Assembly: GCF_032118995.1 (NCBI RefSeq)
Contig: NC_092668.1
Location: forward strand, 13,681,501-13,745,500
From: Asterias amurensis
Taxonomy: Eukaryota > Echinodermata > Asteroidea > Forcipulatida > Asteriidae
Direction: 5' to 3'
DNA: 64,000 nt
The notes below the pieces were generated by a model. That model worked only from the letters and a program-made list of their open reading frames with translations, had not been told where the DNA came from and searched no databases. Each line of letters begins with the position of its first letter. Positions within the stretch are counted from its first letter, which is position 1. Made by a program: the position numbers and the translations under genes. Below are positions 22,301-32,556 of the stretch, one piece after another.

Positions 22301-25111
22301 ATCAATACGATACATTCAGCCCCGGGGGCAACTAATCACAAAATGGCCCCTCAAAAAAGCTAACGACAGAAAACCAAAATGAACTAAATTCAATTCTAGT
22401 CCTAAATTAGGACCATCTTTGTGAAATCTCCCTCTGAGTCCAAAACGAAGCATTCTAACAAAACATTCTCGTGTTTCTAAACAGCCGCAGCAAGCGCAGG
22501 CACAGTGATGATCCTAAGTATGTTTGCTAACACACTTCTTGAAGACGTTGCAGCATCAGTTCCCGAAAAAGCCCTACTCTTCATGCAACTCAATTTCTTA
22601 AAGGACAGATCGATCACTGAAAATGTCGTCAAGAGGGCCAATGCGTCCGGACGGTTCAAGGCAATAGTAGTGACAATTGACCAGCGTTTTAGTAGTGTAA
22701 GTCTGGCAGGAGCTACCCGTGCATCCGATGTCAAAGATGTCAAAGAACTGAAGTGAGTAAATTAACAACAACAACATCACCCTTTGCATTTTCTCTAAAA
22801 CATTTGTCGACAAATGATGCTGAAACTTCTATCAGGTAATTATAGTTTATACGTATCTTCATTCGCAGTGAGTAGGGATTCATGTCATCAACAAAATGTA
22901 TACCAAACACTTATTATGGTAGAGATTAATGCACTGACATAGTCTTCACCGCTAGTAAAGTCTTGTTTATAACTTACTTATCTTTGATTGTTCATGTATT
23001 TCTCTAAATTGTCGATTGTCTCAAGATAATTCTAAGGGTTTTGGGTTTTTCTTCGTTCAGGCTACCGAACGTTTTTAACCTCAAAGGATCTCGCTGGTAT
23101 CAAAAAGATATGGTGAGCCCTGCTTTTACCTGTAATGACATCAGATGGCTTCAGGGTGTGACGTCTTTACCTATCATTCTCAAAGGAATACTCACAGGTG
23201 AGGAAACAATAACAGTGAACAACTCCCGCCAAAACGAGCAGACTTTCGAAAGAGCAATTCAACTGCACGTTGCAACAAACTCTGCGAGGCAGAAATACTC
23301 GGTACAACTGTTTAAAAAAAAAAAAACCTCGCGCCAAAATTGCCGAATATTATGTTCTTCAACTCTCCATACGAATATCTCAATCTTTACTTGAGCATTC
23401 CACTGAATGTTCTTGGGAATGAGAACGGGTTGGTTGTCCAAACGGACTCCCCAAAGAATATCAGAGAAGTCTCAATCTATTTGCGCGTTAAAGCCATTGG
23501 ACACTTTCGGTAAACAGTATTGTCCAAAGGCCCACACTTCGTGTATCACAACTTATATATAAAACAACAAACCTGTGAAAATTTAGACTCGATCGGTCAC
23601 CGGAGTCGGGAGAAAACAACGGGAAAACCCACCCTCGTTTCCGCACGGTTCGCCGTGTCACGAAATGTGTTTAAAAAAAAAATCCGTAATTCTCGCTATC
23701 GAGAATTGGTAATTATTTTAATGTTTTCTCAAAAAATAAAGCATTTCATGGAATAATATTTCAAGAGAAGTCTTTCACCATTACCTTCTGTAAACCCAGT
23801 AAGTTATTTGTAAATCTGTGAACTTTTTTTCTGTTCCAAAAGGGTATAATGGCTTAAAAGGTACTGGATACTATATATTGGTTATAACACAAAATACTTG
23901 TTAGTATCAAAATTTACTTTTTAGGAGCATTAGGAGCCTCTGGTACAGAACATTGTGAGAAACAACCTTCTCTGAAGTAGTGTATAGTTTTTGAGAGAGA
24001 AGTATTTTCTCGGTTAAATAACCAAAGACTTCAGTTGAAGCATTTTATTATAATTATGCATCTGAAAGCACACAAAGTAATGCAACAAGGTTTATTTTCT
24101 TTTATTATTCTCTTGCAAATTTGATGACCATTGAGCCAAAATTTTTATTATTCTATGAATAATAATGTTGGGATACACCAAGCGAGCATACTGGTCTTTA
24201 ACAATTACCAATTTTATCGCCACGAAAAATCTAATAACTTTGATAATTAGTTTGGAAAACCCAATCCTCAAAATGTCAACAACTACCAGTAATTTACCAT
24301 GAGTATTGATTGCTAATTACATGTTTCTCTTGTAGCTGAGAGTGCCAAGATGGCGGCAAGCCTCGGTGTAGCTGGTATCTTAGTTTCTAATCACGGAGGA
24401 CGGCAGTTGGATGGCGTAGCTGCAACGGTAAAGTAAAGTTTCTGGTATTTGATACTTTTATTTGATACCACTTCATGTTTCATGTTTCAACGTTTCTTCA
24501 ATATAAAAATATATACAAAAGCATCCAATATCATAAACAAATTCGCCGATGTTATGTCGATGGGATATTTTCCGTTACAGATAGATTCTTTATCAGAGGT
24601 GGTCGAGGCAGTAAAAGGTTCAAACATTGAGGTTTATCTCGATGGTGGAGTCCGCAAAGGAACCGACGTACTCAAAGCATTGGCCATGGGGGCTAGAGCC
24701 GTCTTCATCGGTAGGCCAGCACTCTGGGGTCTCGCTTACAATGTAAGTAAACATACGGCAATTTTTAACAAAGTTTCAAACGGGAATCGGTGAAAGTACA
24801 CACTGGTAAGGGCTTGGATTCAGTTTTATTTCTCGATATTTTTTTCAGGGCGAGGCAGGAGTAAGAAAAGTTCTGGATATCCTGAAAGACGAGTTTAGTT
24901 TGGCAATGGGGCGGACTGGTAATTATAAAGTTTATGTTTAAACAGTTGAGGATGACGCATTCATTAAAACAGGACATTAAAGTTAAATATGATTCAAACC
25001 AACAATTACAACAATTTTTATTTTTGTATTTCCATTTTAACCTCAGGTTGTTCATCAGTTGCTGAAATCACACCAGATTTGGTCAAGGCTTCCCCGTTGA
25101 GTAATCTATGA
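19347..25111 (+). CDS. HAO1-like: 2-hydroxyacid oxidase (glycolate-oxidase family), paralogue 2
   Basis: Eight exons: 19347-19489, 20384-20535, 22485-22752, 23061-23197, 24336-24427, 24581-24742, 24849-24918 and 25047-25111, encoding 362 residues. Exon sizes and phases match paralogues 1 and 3 except in exons 1, 3 and 4. It starts [10 protein letters not shown]. Conserved: [15 protein letters not shown] (flavin-side loop), TIDQ (active-site Asp), LPIILKGIL (Lys), [10 protein letters not shown] (His and Arg) and [10 protein letters not shown] (FMN phosphate). The family Tyr is Asn (MQLN) and the family Trp is Phe (SMFAN). The loop after TIDQ, which shapes the substrate entrance in this family, differs from the sisters (RFSSVSLAG). 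Near the C-terminus AMGRTG replaces AMALTG/AMALAG of the sisters. It ends SNL. Introns hold two TTAA hairpin elements and a SINE. Expected to be a soluble, perhaps peroxisomal, flavoenzyme; the altered site leaves the substrate open. Confidence 0.9.
19787..19899. mobile_element. Short palindromic MITE (GCCACCACTTTTT family)
   Basis: CCGTATGCCACTACTTTTTA to AAAGTGGTGGCAGGATAAGG. In intron 1 of HAO paralogue 2, the same intron that hosts a copy in paralogue 1. Confidence 0.7.
20160..20252 (+). mobile_element. TTAA hairpin MITE, family 1, 5' fragment
   Basis: AAGGCACTTGACACTATTGT followed by GAGCAATGGGGAGCTGATGG. In intron 1 of HAO paralogue 2. Confidence 0.65.
20875..21105 (+). mobile_element. 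Interspersed repeat, family 4
   Basis: Same blocks: CGAAAATCTGGAGCGGTTAT, AGTAACGTTTCTCAGATTC, GTGACCAAACGTATACC. In intron 2 of HAO paralogue 2. Confidence 0.6.
21141..21260 (+). repeat. SINE family S2, tail part
   Basis: CTGTGATATTTGTTCACATG, GAGTATACAGTGCTAACACA, CATCGGTGTATGGG. In intron 2 of HAO paralogue 2. Confidence 0.65.
21335..21495 (+). repeat. tRNA-derived SINE, family S2, full head
   Basis: CTCGGTAGTCTAGTTGGTGA (A box) and ATGGGTTCGATTCCCACCCG (B box), then TATACAGTGGTAACAAACAT and CGGTGTAATGGG. Confidence 0.8.
21779..22151 (+). mobile_element. TTAA hairpin MITE, family 2
   Basis: TTAAAGCCATTGGACCCTTT at the left, ACCGAAAGGGTTCAATGGCTTTAA region at the right. Contains the small palindrome TTCTCGTTAACGAGAA. 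In intron 2 of HAO paralogue 2. Confidence 0.85.
23488..23857 (-). mobile_element. TTAA hairpin MITE, family 2
   Basis: Inverted relative to the 21.8 kb copy: begins TTAAAGCCATTGGACACTTT, ends AGGGTATAATGGCTTAA. In intron 4 of HAO paralogue 2. Confidence 0.85.
23858..24215 (+). mobile_element. TTAA hairpin MITE, family 1, diverged copy
   Basis: Shares the AACATTGTGAGAAAC and GGGATACACCAAG...CTGGTCTTT blocks but is more diverged. It sits directly beside the right end of a family 2 element. Confidence 0.65.
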
Positions 25112-25427
25112 CGTCATGTTTATTGCGCTTTCCAAAGCTCCTAAAGGACATCATAGTTATTGTTATAAAATAAAAATTTCGTTTGCAATTATTTATTGGC
25201 TTAACAAAAAGATGTATCATGAATCATTTAACATTGTAGTAAATTTCGGGAACATTTTGTTTTATGGGACCTTGCAAGATAGGAAAGATATTATTGTGTA
25301 TGTTTTTCATTGGTGATACTGTTGTTCCATGTTCTGCTAATTTTAAATAATTTTTCTTAAATTGTATGTTATCATTTAAATTTTAATAACGCTCTTATCA
25401 ATTTTTTGATAGTCTTATTATATTGAC

Positions 25428-25796
25428 TTAAAGCCATTGGACCCTTTCGGTTCAGAAAAAAAAAGTTCACAGATTTACAAATAACTTACAGGGTTTACAG
25501 AAGGCAATGGTGAAAGACTTCTCTTGAAATATTATTCTATGAAATGCTTTACTTTTTGAGAAAACAGCAAAACAATATAAATTCTCGTTAACGAGAATTA
25601 CGAATTTATTTTAAACACATGTCAAGACACGGCGAAACGCACGGAAACAAGGGTGGGTTTTTCCGTTGTTTTCTCCCGACTCCGATGACCGATTGTGCCT
25701 AAATTTTCTCAGGTTTGTTATTTGATATAGAAGTTGTGGTACACAAAGTGTGGGCCTTGGACAATACTGTTTACCGAAAGTGTCCAATGGCTTTAA
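25428..25796 (+). mobile_element. TTAA hairpin MITE, family 2
   Basis: TTAAAGCCATTGGACCCTTT to AAGTGTCCAATGGCTTTAA, nearly identical to the 21.8 kb copy. Just downstream of HAO paralogue 2. Confidence 0.85.
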
Positions 25797-25990
25797 ATAC
25801 ATATAAAATTATAAGACAAAAACATTTAATATAATCATACAAGGGTATCATGTAAACGTTGCAACTTGTTTTCTAAAACTATTCTCTCTGACAGCATTTA
25901 TGTCTTGTCTTCTCAATCTATTTTTGTTATATTATTATTATTACTAAAATTATTAAGTAGAATTAGAAAGCTGGCACTTAAATACAATTA

Positions 25991-26376
25991 TTAAAGACAC
26001 TGGACACCTTTGGTAATTGTCAAAGACCAGTCTTCTCACTTGCTGTATCTCAACATATGCATAACATAACAAACCTGTGAAAATTTGAGCTCAATCGGTC
26101 GCCGAAGTTGCGAGATAATAATGAAAGAAAAAACACCCTTGTGACACAAAGTTGTGTGCGTTCATATGCTTGATTTCGAGTCCTCAAATTCTAAACCTGA
26201 GGTCTCGAAATCAAATTCGTGGAAAATTACTTCTTTCTCGAAAACTACTCCACTTCAGAGGGAGCCGTTTCTCACAATGTTTTATACTACCAACCTCCCA
26301 CCATTACTCGTTGCCAAGTAAGGTTTTACGCTAATAAGTACTTTGAGTAATTACCAATAGTGTCCACTGCCTTTAA
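25991..26376 (-). mobile_element. TTAA hairpin MITE, family 1, full copy
   Basis: Begins TTAAAGACACTGGACACC and ends AGTGTCCACTGCCTTTAA; TTAA on both sides. Downstream of HAO paralogue 2. Confidence 0.9.
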
Positions 26377-26399
26377 TATCTGAGATGATTGCAATGTCA

Positions 26400-27440
26400 G
26401 TAGACCTCCATGTTTTCAATAATTCAGTTATAATAACATTATAGCAGTGTCAGTGTGCATTGTGTAATGTGTGTTGTATGTGTGAATAGTATTGGGTGAA
26501 TAAAATGGGATATTTTTAAAAAAATATTCTTGGCAGCAAACGGATTCTGCTTTTTGTGTACTTAGTTAATCCTCGTCCTTTTTATATCAGTCAATAAGTC
26601 AATGAATCAATGAATCGTTAATGTAATTTTAAAATATTGTAATTTTACCATATTGGCGGACCTACAGCAGCTTTTTTCCTGAGCTGGGGGCGGAGTAAGG
26701 GGGGGTTGAACATGGTACATTAAGTGGATGCATTATATGGTTTAGGTGTAAAGTCAATTCGGGCCGGGGGGGGGGGGGCGTCGATTTCTGACCTATTTGT
26801 TTGCGGAGTACCCACTATTTGTTTACAAACGTACTGTTTAAAACAATGTAATGATGATCTGAGTCTAATCATACCATGTTAAAACAAAAAGTTGAACCTT
26901 GGCACAAAGTTTATACTTACAGAGAAGAAGTTACTGTACATGCACAACAAAATTATGCTTACCACCAGAATATTAATTTTGTGCAATAGCTGGAAGGTAT
27001 TTCGCATAATTCTCTGCTAAGAAGTTGGGCCAGGCTTTATGTAGCCTTTAGTCGAGGGGCACGCGGCAGTTCCCAGAGTGTTACGCACGAAAAAAGACCA
27101 GCGGGAGCTGGGGTTGTGTGTGACATCCGGGGATGCCGTGTGCGCCTTGACGGAAGGCTACAGTTTATGGTGTGTGTATGTCACGTCGGGTGACTACAAC
27201 AAAGTTATTTATTTGAGCAAACATGAACAATGGGGAAAAATGTTAATAATGACTTCTGTCTGTCACCAGGAGTTTGAAGGTCAAGTTCAAGCCAAGTTAA
27301 CGCAAAAACAGGATATAACAAAAAGGCGTGTATAAAAGCTGGTTGCTTTCATGCCATCTGTTCATACTATTGACACATATTAATGTGTAGAATTTACACG
27401 TATGCATGTAGTTGCAATGGTATGTTATAGACAGAACTAG
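26400..27440. other. Intergenic stretch upstream of HAO paralogue 3
   Basis: Contains a G homopolymer (about 26767-26779) and no convincing exon. The HAO promoter should lie in its last few hundred bases, but no core element stands out. Confidence 0.5.
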
Positions 27441-27452
27441 CACTGCAACAAC

Positions 27453-30440
27453 ATGGCAGCAGACGAGCCCGTCTGTGTTGTTGACTTTGAGCCGTATTTA
27501 AAGCGAGGCTTGGAGGCTACCTGGTACGACTATTACAGCAATGGAGCCGGTGAGGGACAGACACATCGAGACAATGTTGAGGCCTTTTTGAGGTAGGCTT
27601 TAATTCTACAACACCCCATCAAAATAATAATAATTTTTGTAATAATGAGTTGCCGTTCATAATGCAGGCATTCAAATTCCAGCTGCTTTATTGCGAATTA
27701 ACAGTGTGGTGAGGATAGGGAGCCGGTCTTTACTGCACTTTAATTATCAGGGCCCAATTTCACAGAGCTTTATGACGTCATTGGTCACCATATTTGATGA
27801 AAAGTGTACACGAGTGGGCCGCCCAGTGTCACGGAAAAACTAAAAGAAAAAATAAACCAATGGGGCATTTTTATTTTATTTTCAGGTATCGGTTCCGACC
27901 CCGTTACTTGCGTGACGTATCCCACCGTGTGACCCGAACGAGCATCCTGGGTCATGACATTGAGTTTCCGGTAGGTGTCAGTCCAACTGCTACCCATGGG
28001 GTCTTACATGGTGATGGGGAAAAGGCGACTGCTAGAGGTAAAATTGGGTGTTGTCAAAATATAGATACTTGAGAGACATTCAAAATTGTCATCATAAAAT
28101 AATGTTAAATAACGCCAATGTATATGTGCCGGCAGAAATTAGTGTTATTTTAAAACCATTTGGTGTACATTTTGATATTTTCCCCGGTATTTATGGATTA
28201 AATTTTAATACCCCAGTTTTTGCAGTGCAGTTTAAATGAATGTTTTTTGTAAACATTTAGCCGCTGTATTGTAGACACGGACAATCGAGGCTTTCTTTCT
28301 CTTTCTCCAGAAAAAAATATTTTAGTTTCAGATGATTTTAGCACCAGACATGATGAGTTACGAGCAAACTTGTAATCACTCTGTTAAAACATTCCTCCTG
28401 TATTTCTGTGTACAGCCGCAGCAAGCGCTGGCACAGTGATGATCCTAAGTTTATATTCCAGCAAGTCCCTTGAAGATGTGGCAGCATCAGTTCCCAAAGA
28501 CACCCTTCTCTTCATGCAACTCAACATCTTAAGAAGCCGAGTTAAGACGGAGGAGATTATCAAGAGGGTTGATGCTTCTGGGCGGTACAAGGCACTAGTT
28601 GTGACCATTGATCAGCCTGTATATGGAAGGAAGCGAGCTCAACCTCTTAATGCATTATTGTATGCTAAACATACGCAGTGAGTATCCCAGCAGCCGATTT
28701 CACGAAACGCTAGATTAGAGGCCCCGTCGCACAGGCCCGATAACGAGAACGAAAACGAGAACGAAAACGAGAACGAAAACGAGAACGAAAACGTTAAAAA
28801 TGTACGCCCTCGATTGGTTGAATAAGCGTGGGCGTATTCTGCGTGGAGCAATTCAACCAATAGAATGCGTTCTCTTTGCATCGTTATCGTTTTTATTAAT
28901 TCTTAATTTTGGCGCTCTACAAATGACCTTTAATTGATTGATTTTGATTGATTGATTGATTGATATTAGTGTGACTAGTCCTTTAATCTCAAGTTAGGAC
29001 GAGTAACTCGGCCGTACTTTATGATTATTTTTTAGGTTTACATGCTACAGTGCAAGGCTTGGACTCGTCCTAAGTCTGCAGATACATCCTAAGTTAGGAA
29101 GAGTTTGTTGCGATTAGCAGGAGAGTCACATTTTTAAAACCCGTAGTGACCCGGGGAAGTGTACACAGATACAGGAAATGTTCAAGTAGTATGCCATCTG
29201 GTTCCCCAGTGAGCCAAATAATTTGTTCATTAATATGTTTACTGTTGTACATTCAATTGTCTTATAATGATCTGATTTCTCCAAAAGTTGTTTTATAAGA
29301 GTTTGGGGTTTAACTTTTTCTAGGGTACCGAACATTCTTAACCACCCAGGCGAGACTTGGTGTGACAGTAACGCAATAGACCCTGCCTGTACATGGGACG
29401 ACATCAAATGGCTTCAGGGTGTGACGTCATTGCCTATCATTCTCAAAGGTATACTCACAGGTGAGGGAACAATTACAGTGAAAAACTCTCGCCGAAACTC
29501 ATGAATGAGCAATTCGACTACAATACATTGTATAAAAAAAAGGTGAGGCAGAAATCCTTAAAACTCAAACAAATATTTTTCTTTTTCTTGTAGCTGAGAG
29601 TGCCAAGAAGGCGGCAAGCCTCGGTGTAGCTGGTATCTTAGTTTCTAATCACGGAGGACGGCAGTTGGATGGCGTAGCTGCAACGGTAAAGTAAAGTTTC
29701 TGGAAAATATCATTTGTATAGGCTATATAATTATTTTGTATGTTTCATCATCAAAGACGCATTCAAAATCGTTTTTCATATAGACTAAACGAACTTAATG
29801 ATCGCTCAGATTTTTATCACTGTGGTGTTCTAATATGATATTACAGATAGATTCATTATCAGAGGTGGTCGAGGCAGTAAAAGGTTCAAACGTTGAGGTT
29901 TATCTCGATGGTGGAGTCCGTAAAGGAACCGACGTACTCAAAGCACTGGCCATGGGGGCTAGAGCCGTCTTCATCGGTAGGCCGGCACTCTGGGGTCTCG
30001 CTTACAATGTAAGTAATATTACGGTCATTTTAAACAAAGTTTTAAACGGGAATCGGTAAAAGTACGCACTGGGAGGGCTGGGGTAGTTTCCATGCTTCAA
30101 TAAATGTTGTTTTATGTAAAAACATGCACGACTTGGATACAGTTTCATCGGATCACACATTTCATTTCTTTTATATACTATATTTTTTTCAGGGCGAGGC
30201 AGGAGTGAGGAAAGTTCTAGATATCCTGAAAGACGAGTTCAGTTTGGCAATGGCACTGGCTGGTAATAACCCCCCTTTTTTTTTAGTAGTTGAGGACCTG
30301 CTTAAATTAAAATAAATATGATTCAAACAAATTATTACAAAATATAATATTTCTGTTTTTCCCTTTTAACCTCAGGTTGTTCATCAGTTGCTGAAATCAC
30401 ACAAGATTTGGTCAAGGCTTCCCCGTATGGCAGTCTGTGA
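27453..30440 (+). CDS. HAO1-like: 2-hydroxyacid oxidase (glycolate-oxidase family), paralogue 3
   Basis: Eight exons: 27453-27592, 27886-28037, 28416-28677, 29324-29460, 29594-29685, 29847-30008, 30193-30262 and 30376-30440, encoding 359 residues. It starts MAADEPVCV and lies on the same strand as paralogue 2, about 2.3 kb downstream. Conserved residues: [29 protein letters not shown] and [10 protein letters not shown]. The family Tyr is again Asn (MQLN); the Trp position reads Tyr (SLYSS), unlike the Phe of the sisters. The loop after TIDQ is basic (PVYGRKRAQ). It ends PYGSL, so the SNL terminus of the sisters is lost and peroxisomal import is less clear. Introns are shorter than in paralogue 2. 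Exon 5 and the first bases of intron 5 match paralogue 2 almost exactly, whereas exons 1 and 3 are clearly diverged. Confidence 0.9.
28722..28892. mobile_element. Inverted-repeat element with a 12-bp minisatellite
   Basis: CCCGATAACG at the left and CGTTATCG at the right bracket an array of GAGAACGAAAAC units (28743-28794). The unique part (GAATAAGCGTGGGCGTATTC, ATAGAATGCGTTCT) recurs at 46848. In intron 3 of HAO paralogue 3. Confidence 0.65.
28975..29106 (+). repeat. Interspersed repeat (TTAGGACGAGT family)
   Basis: CTCAAGTTAGGACGAGTAAC and CATCCTAAGTTAGGAAGAGT are inverted or direct variants; a relative lies at 22395-22430 (CTAAATTAGGACCATC). Confidence 0.45.
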
Positions 30441-32556
30441 CGTCACTCTCACTGATTTTACAAAGCTCCTGGCGTATTGTTTATCGTTTTACAATGAGAG
30501 GTTGACAACAATTAATACTCGCAAGTCATGAGCGTTTTCAGTATTATCTTTAGAAGCTCCAGCCACACAGTCCCTTTACTGGTTCGTCGTCAGAAAGAAT
30601 GTGATGAGAAGTAGTTTGCCGGTTTTTTCTTCAAAAGGAAGACCCGTAGTCTGACTGCCCTAAGATATATCTCAAGATAAAGACGAAAAAATAATAATAG
30701 AGGAGTGTAAGGAACACACAAAACTATACCAAGATCCAATCCAACGGTACACAGAATAAAACTGATGAGACAAGAAACCAAACGATCTTCAATGAGACAT
30801 CGTCCACTTTTATTGAAACTGTATTATTAATGAATATTCAACACCGATACTTGCTAGTCTCTCACTTCAGTTGCATTGTGCGCTTAAGATATTACGCTAG
30901 TGCATGGAGGTACAATGGCTAGTGTATGCCACTCGGGCTAGTCTTCCTTCGTGCGTGTATCTATACACCTAGTCTTGGTGGAAGTCCTTGTTTTGATTTG
31001 TCAACATTTCCCCCAAGAGAGGGCGCTACTGTCTAAAACAGATTTGCCTGCATTTTGGATAACATTGAGAATATTAAACTATGAAAGTTATTGCCACTAC
31101 ACTGTATACAACAACAAATAATAGAAGATTTTTATAGAAAAATAGAAGAAAATATCTTGGGTTGAGCATGGAGGAATTTATTCCTCAATGGGTTGAGGGA
31201 TTTCATTTGCACTTTTGTTTAGAAAGCTCGATGATCATTTTTTTACAAAAAAATAAATACCATGTTTTATTGCTTGTTTCTGGGATGGGGAAAAGGTTGC
31301 CACCATTCAAAAATTTATACCGGTGGCTGTGACCAAAGTTTATAAAAATATTGCTTAAAGTCTACATAGGCCATGTGACTTGTGACATCATTACAAGAGA
31401 GCCACACAGACTGGACTCTCTGTAAGACTTATTCAGACAAAGATCAATTGAAGAAAACATTCTCTATAAAAGTTTTAAATTTTTACCAATTTTAAAATTA
31501 GAAATGTTAATTCCCCTTTTTAACTATATATTTTGTATACCTGTTAAAGTTTGAATACTAAGGGAAACACATATCAAGGTTATTACAATTCATTTTTTTG
31601 TTTATATAAATACTACAAGACATCTGACTGACCAACAAAAACTAATGCTGACACCGCAAAGATTATAATAATTTACACTTGCCCCAAAACCAAGATTAAA
31701 GTTACCTCAAACCATAGTTAGGAAGAATTGCACCGAAATTACAACTTTAAAAGTTGAGTTTAAATAAAAAGAAAGCTACGTTATTTCAGTAATAATACAG
31801 AGAGAAATTAGAGATAGAGAAAGTGTCTGACAAAGACCTACTTTAATAAATAAGTTGATGGAGAAACCATGTAAACTAATAGGATCCTGCAAATTTATCA
31901 ACAAACGTAAATGTTTATCAAAAATATATATACATCAATGTAATTCAAGGAATACTGAAGAAATAGTCCACTTAATCTAGTCTCAAAAAATAATAAAATA
32001 AAACTCTAATCAACAATTTTCTTTGCTTTCCTTTTTTCTTGACCAAACCCCAAAATAGTCTGCCAAACATTTGAGTAAGCAAAAACTTACCGAGACTAAA
32101 TAGAACTAAGGAGAAACTGCTTCGCCCTAACACAATAATGCAGTGCCAGGCCTTGGGTAGTCCTGGTGCAAGACGATTCTCGTTTTCCTTTCACGCACAC
32201 CGCGGCCAATTCACCAACAGCGCCCGCACCGACTCACCCGACTTAATCCACTCAACGCCCCGGAGAAACGTCTTGGCCCGTTTGCTGATCACTCAGGAAA
32301 TTCCGTGCACATTCCAAACATGCACAAAGCAGTAGAGGTGTTAACTGGCCCAGGCAGATTAACTGCTAATCCATTAAATTTATGATCCAAGTGCATTGAA
32401 GTTCAAAGTAAACACACCCATTGGTGAAGAAAAGGATAAATAGTTTCTGAGTTTTTGTGGAGCTTTCCCAAAATACTTTGCAGAAACAGAGCTATGGAAT
32501 TGGGGCTGGGGTTTAAAGAGAACCCGTTCGAAAATAAGCAGCTACTCTTAACCTCT
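30441..32556. other. Intergenic stretch between HAO paralogue 3 and the TMEM72-like gene
   Basis: AT-rich; the two genes converge here, so it holds both 3'UTRs. No further gene or repeat family recognised. Confidence 0.5.
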
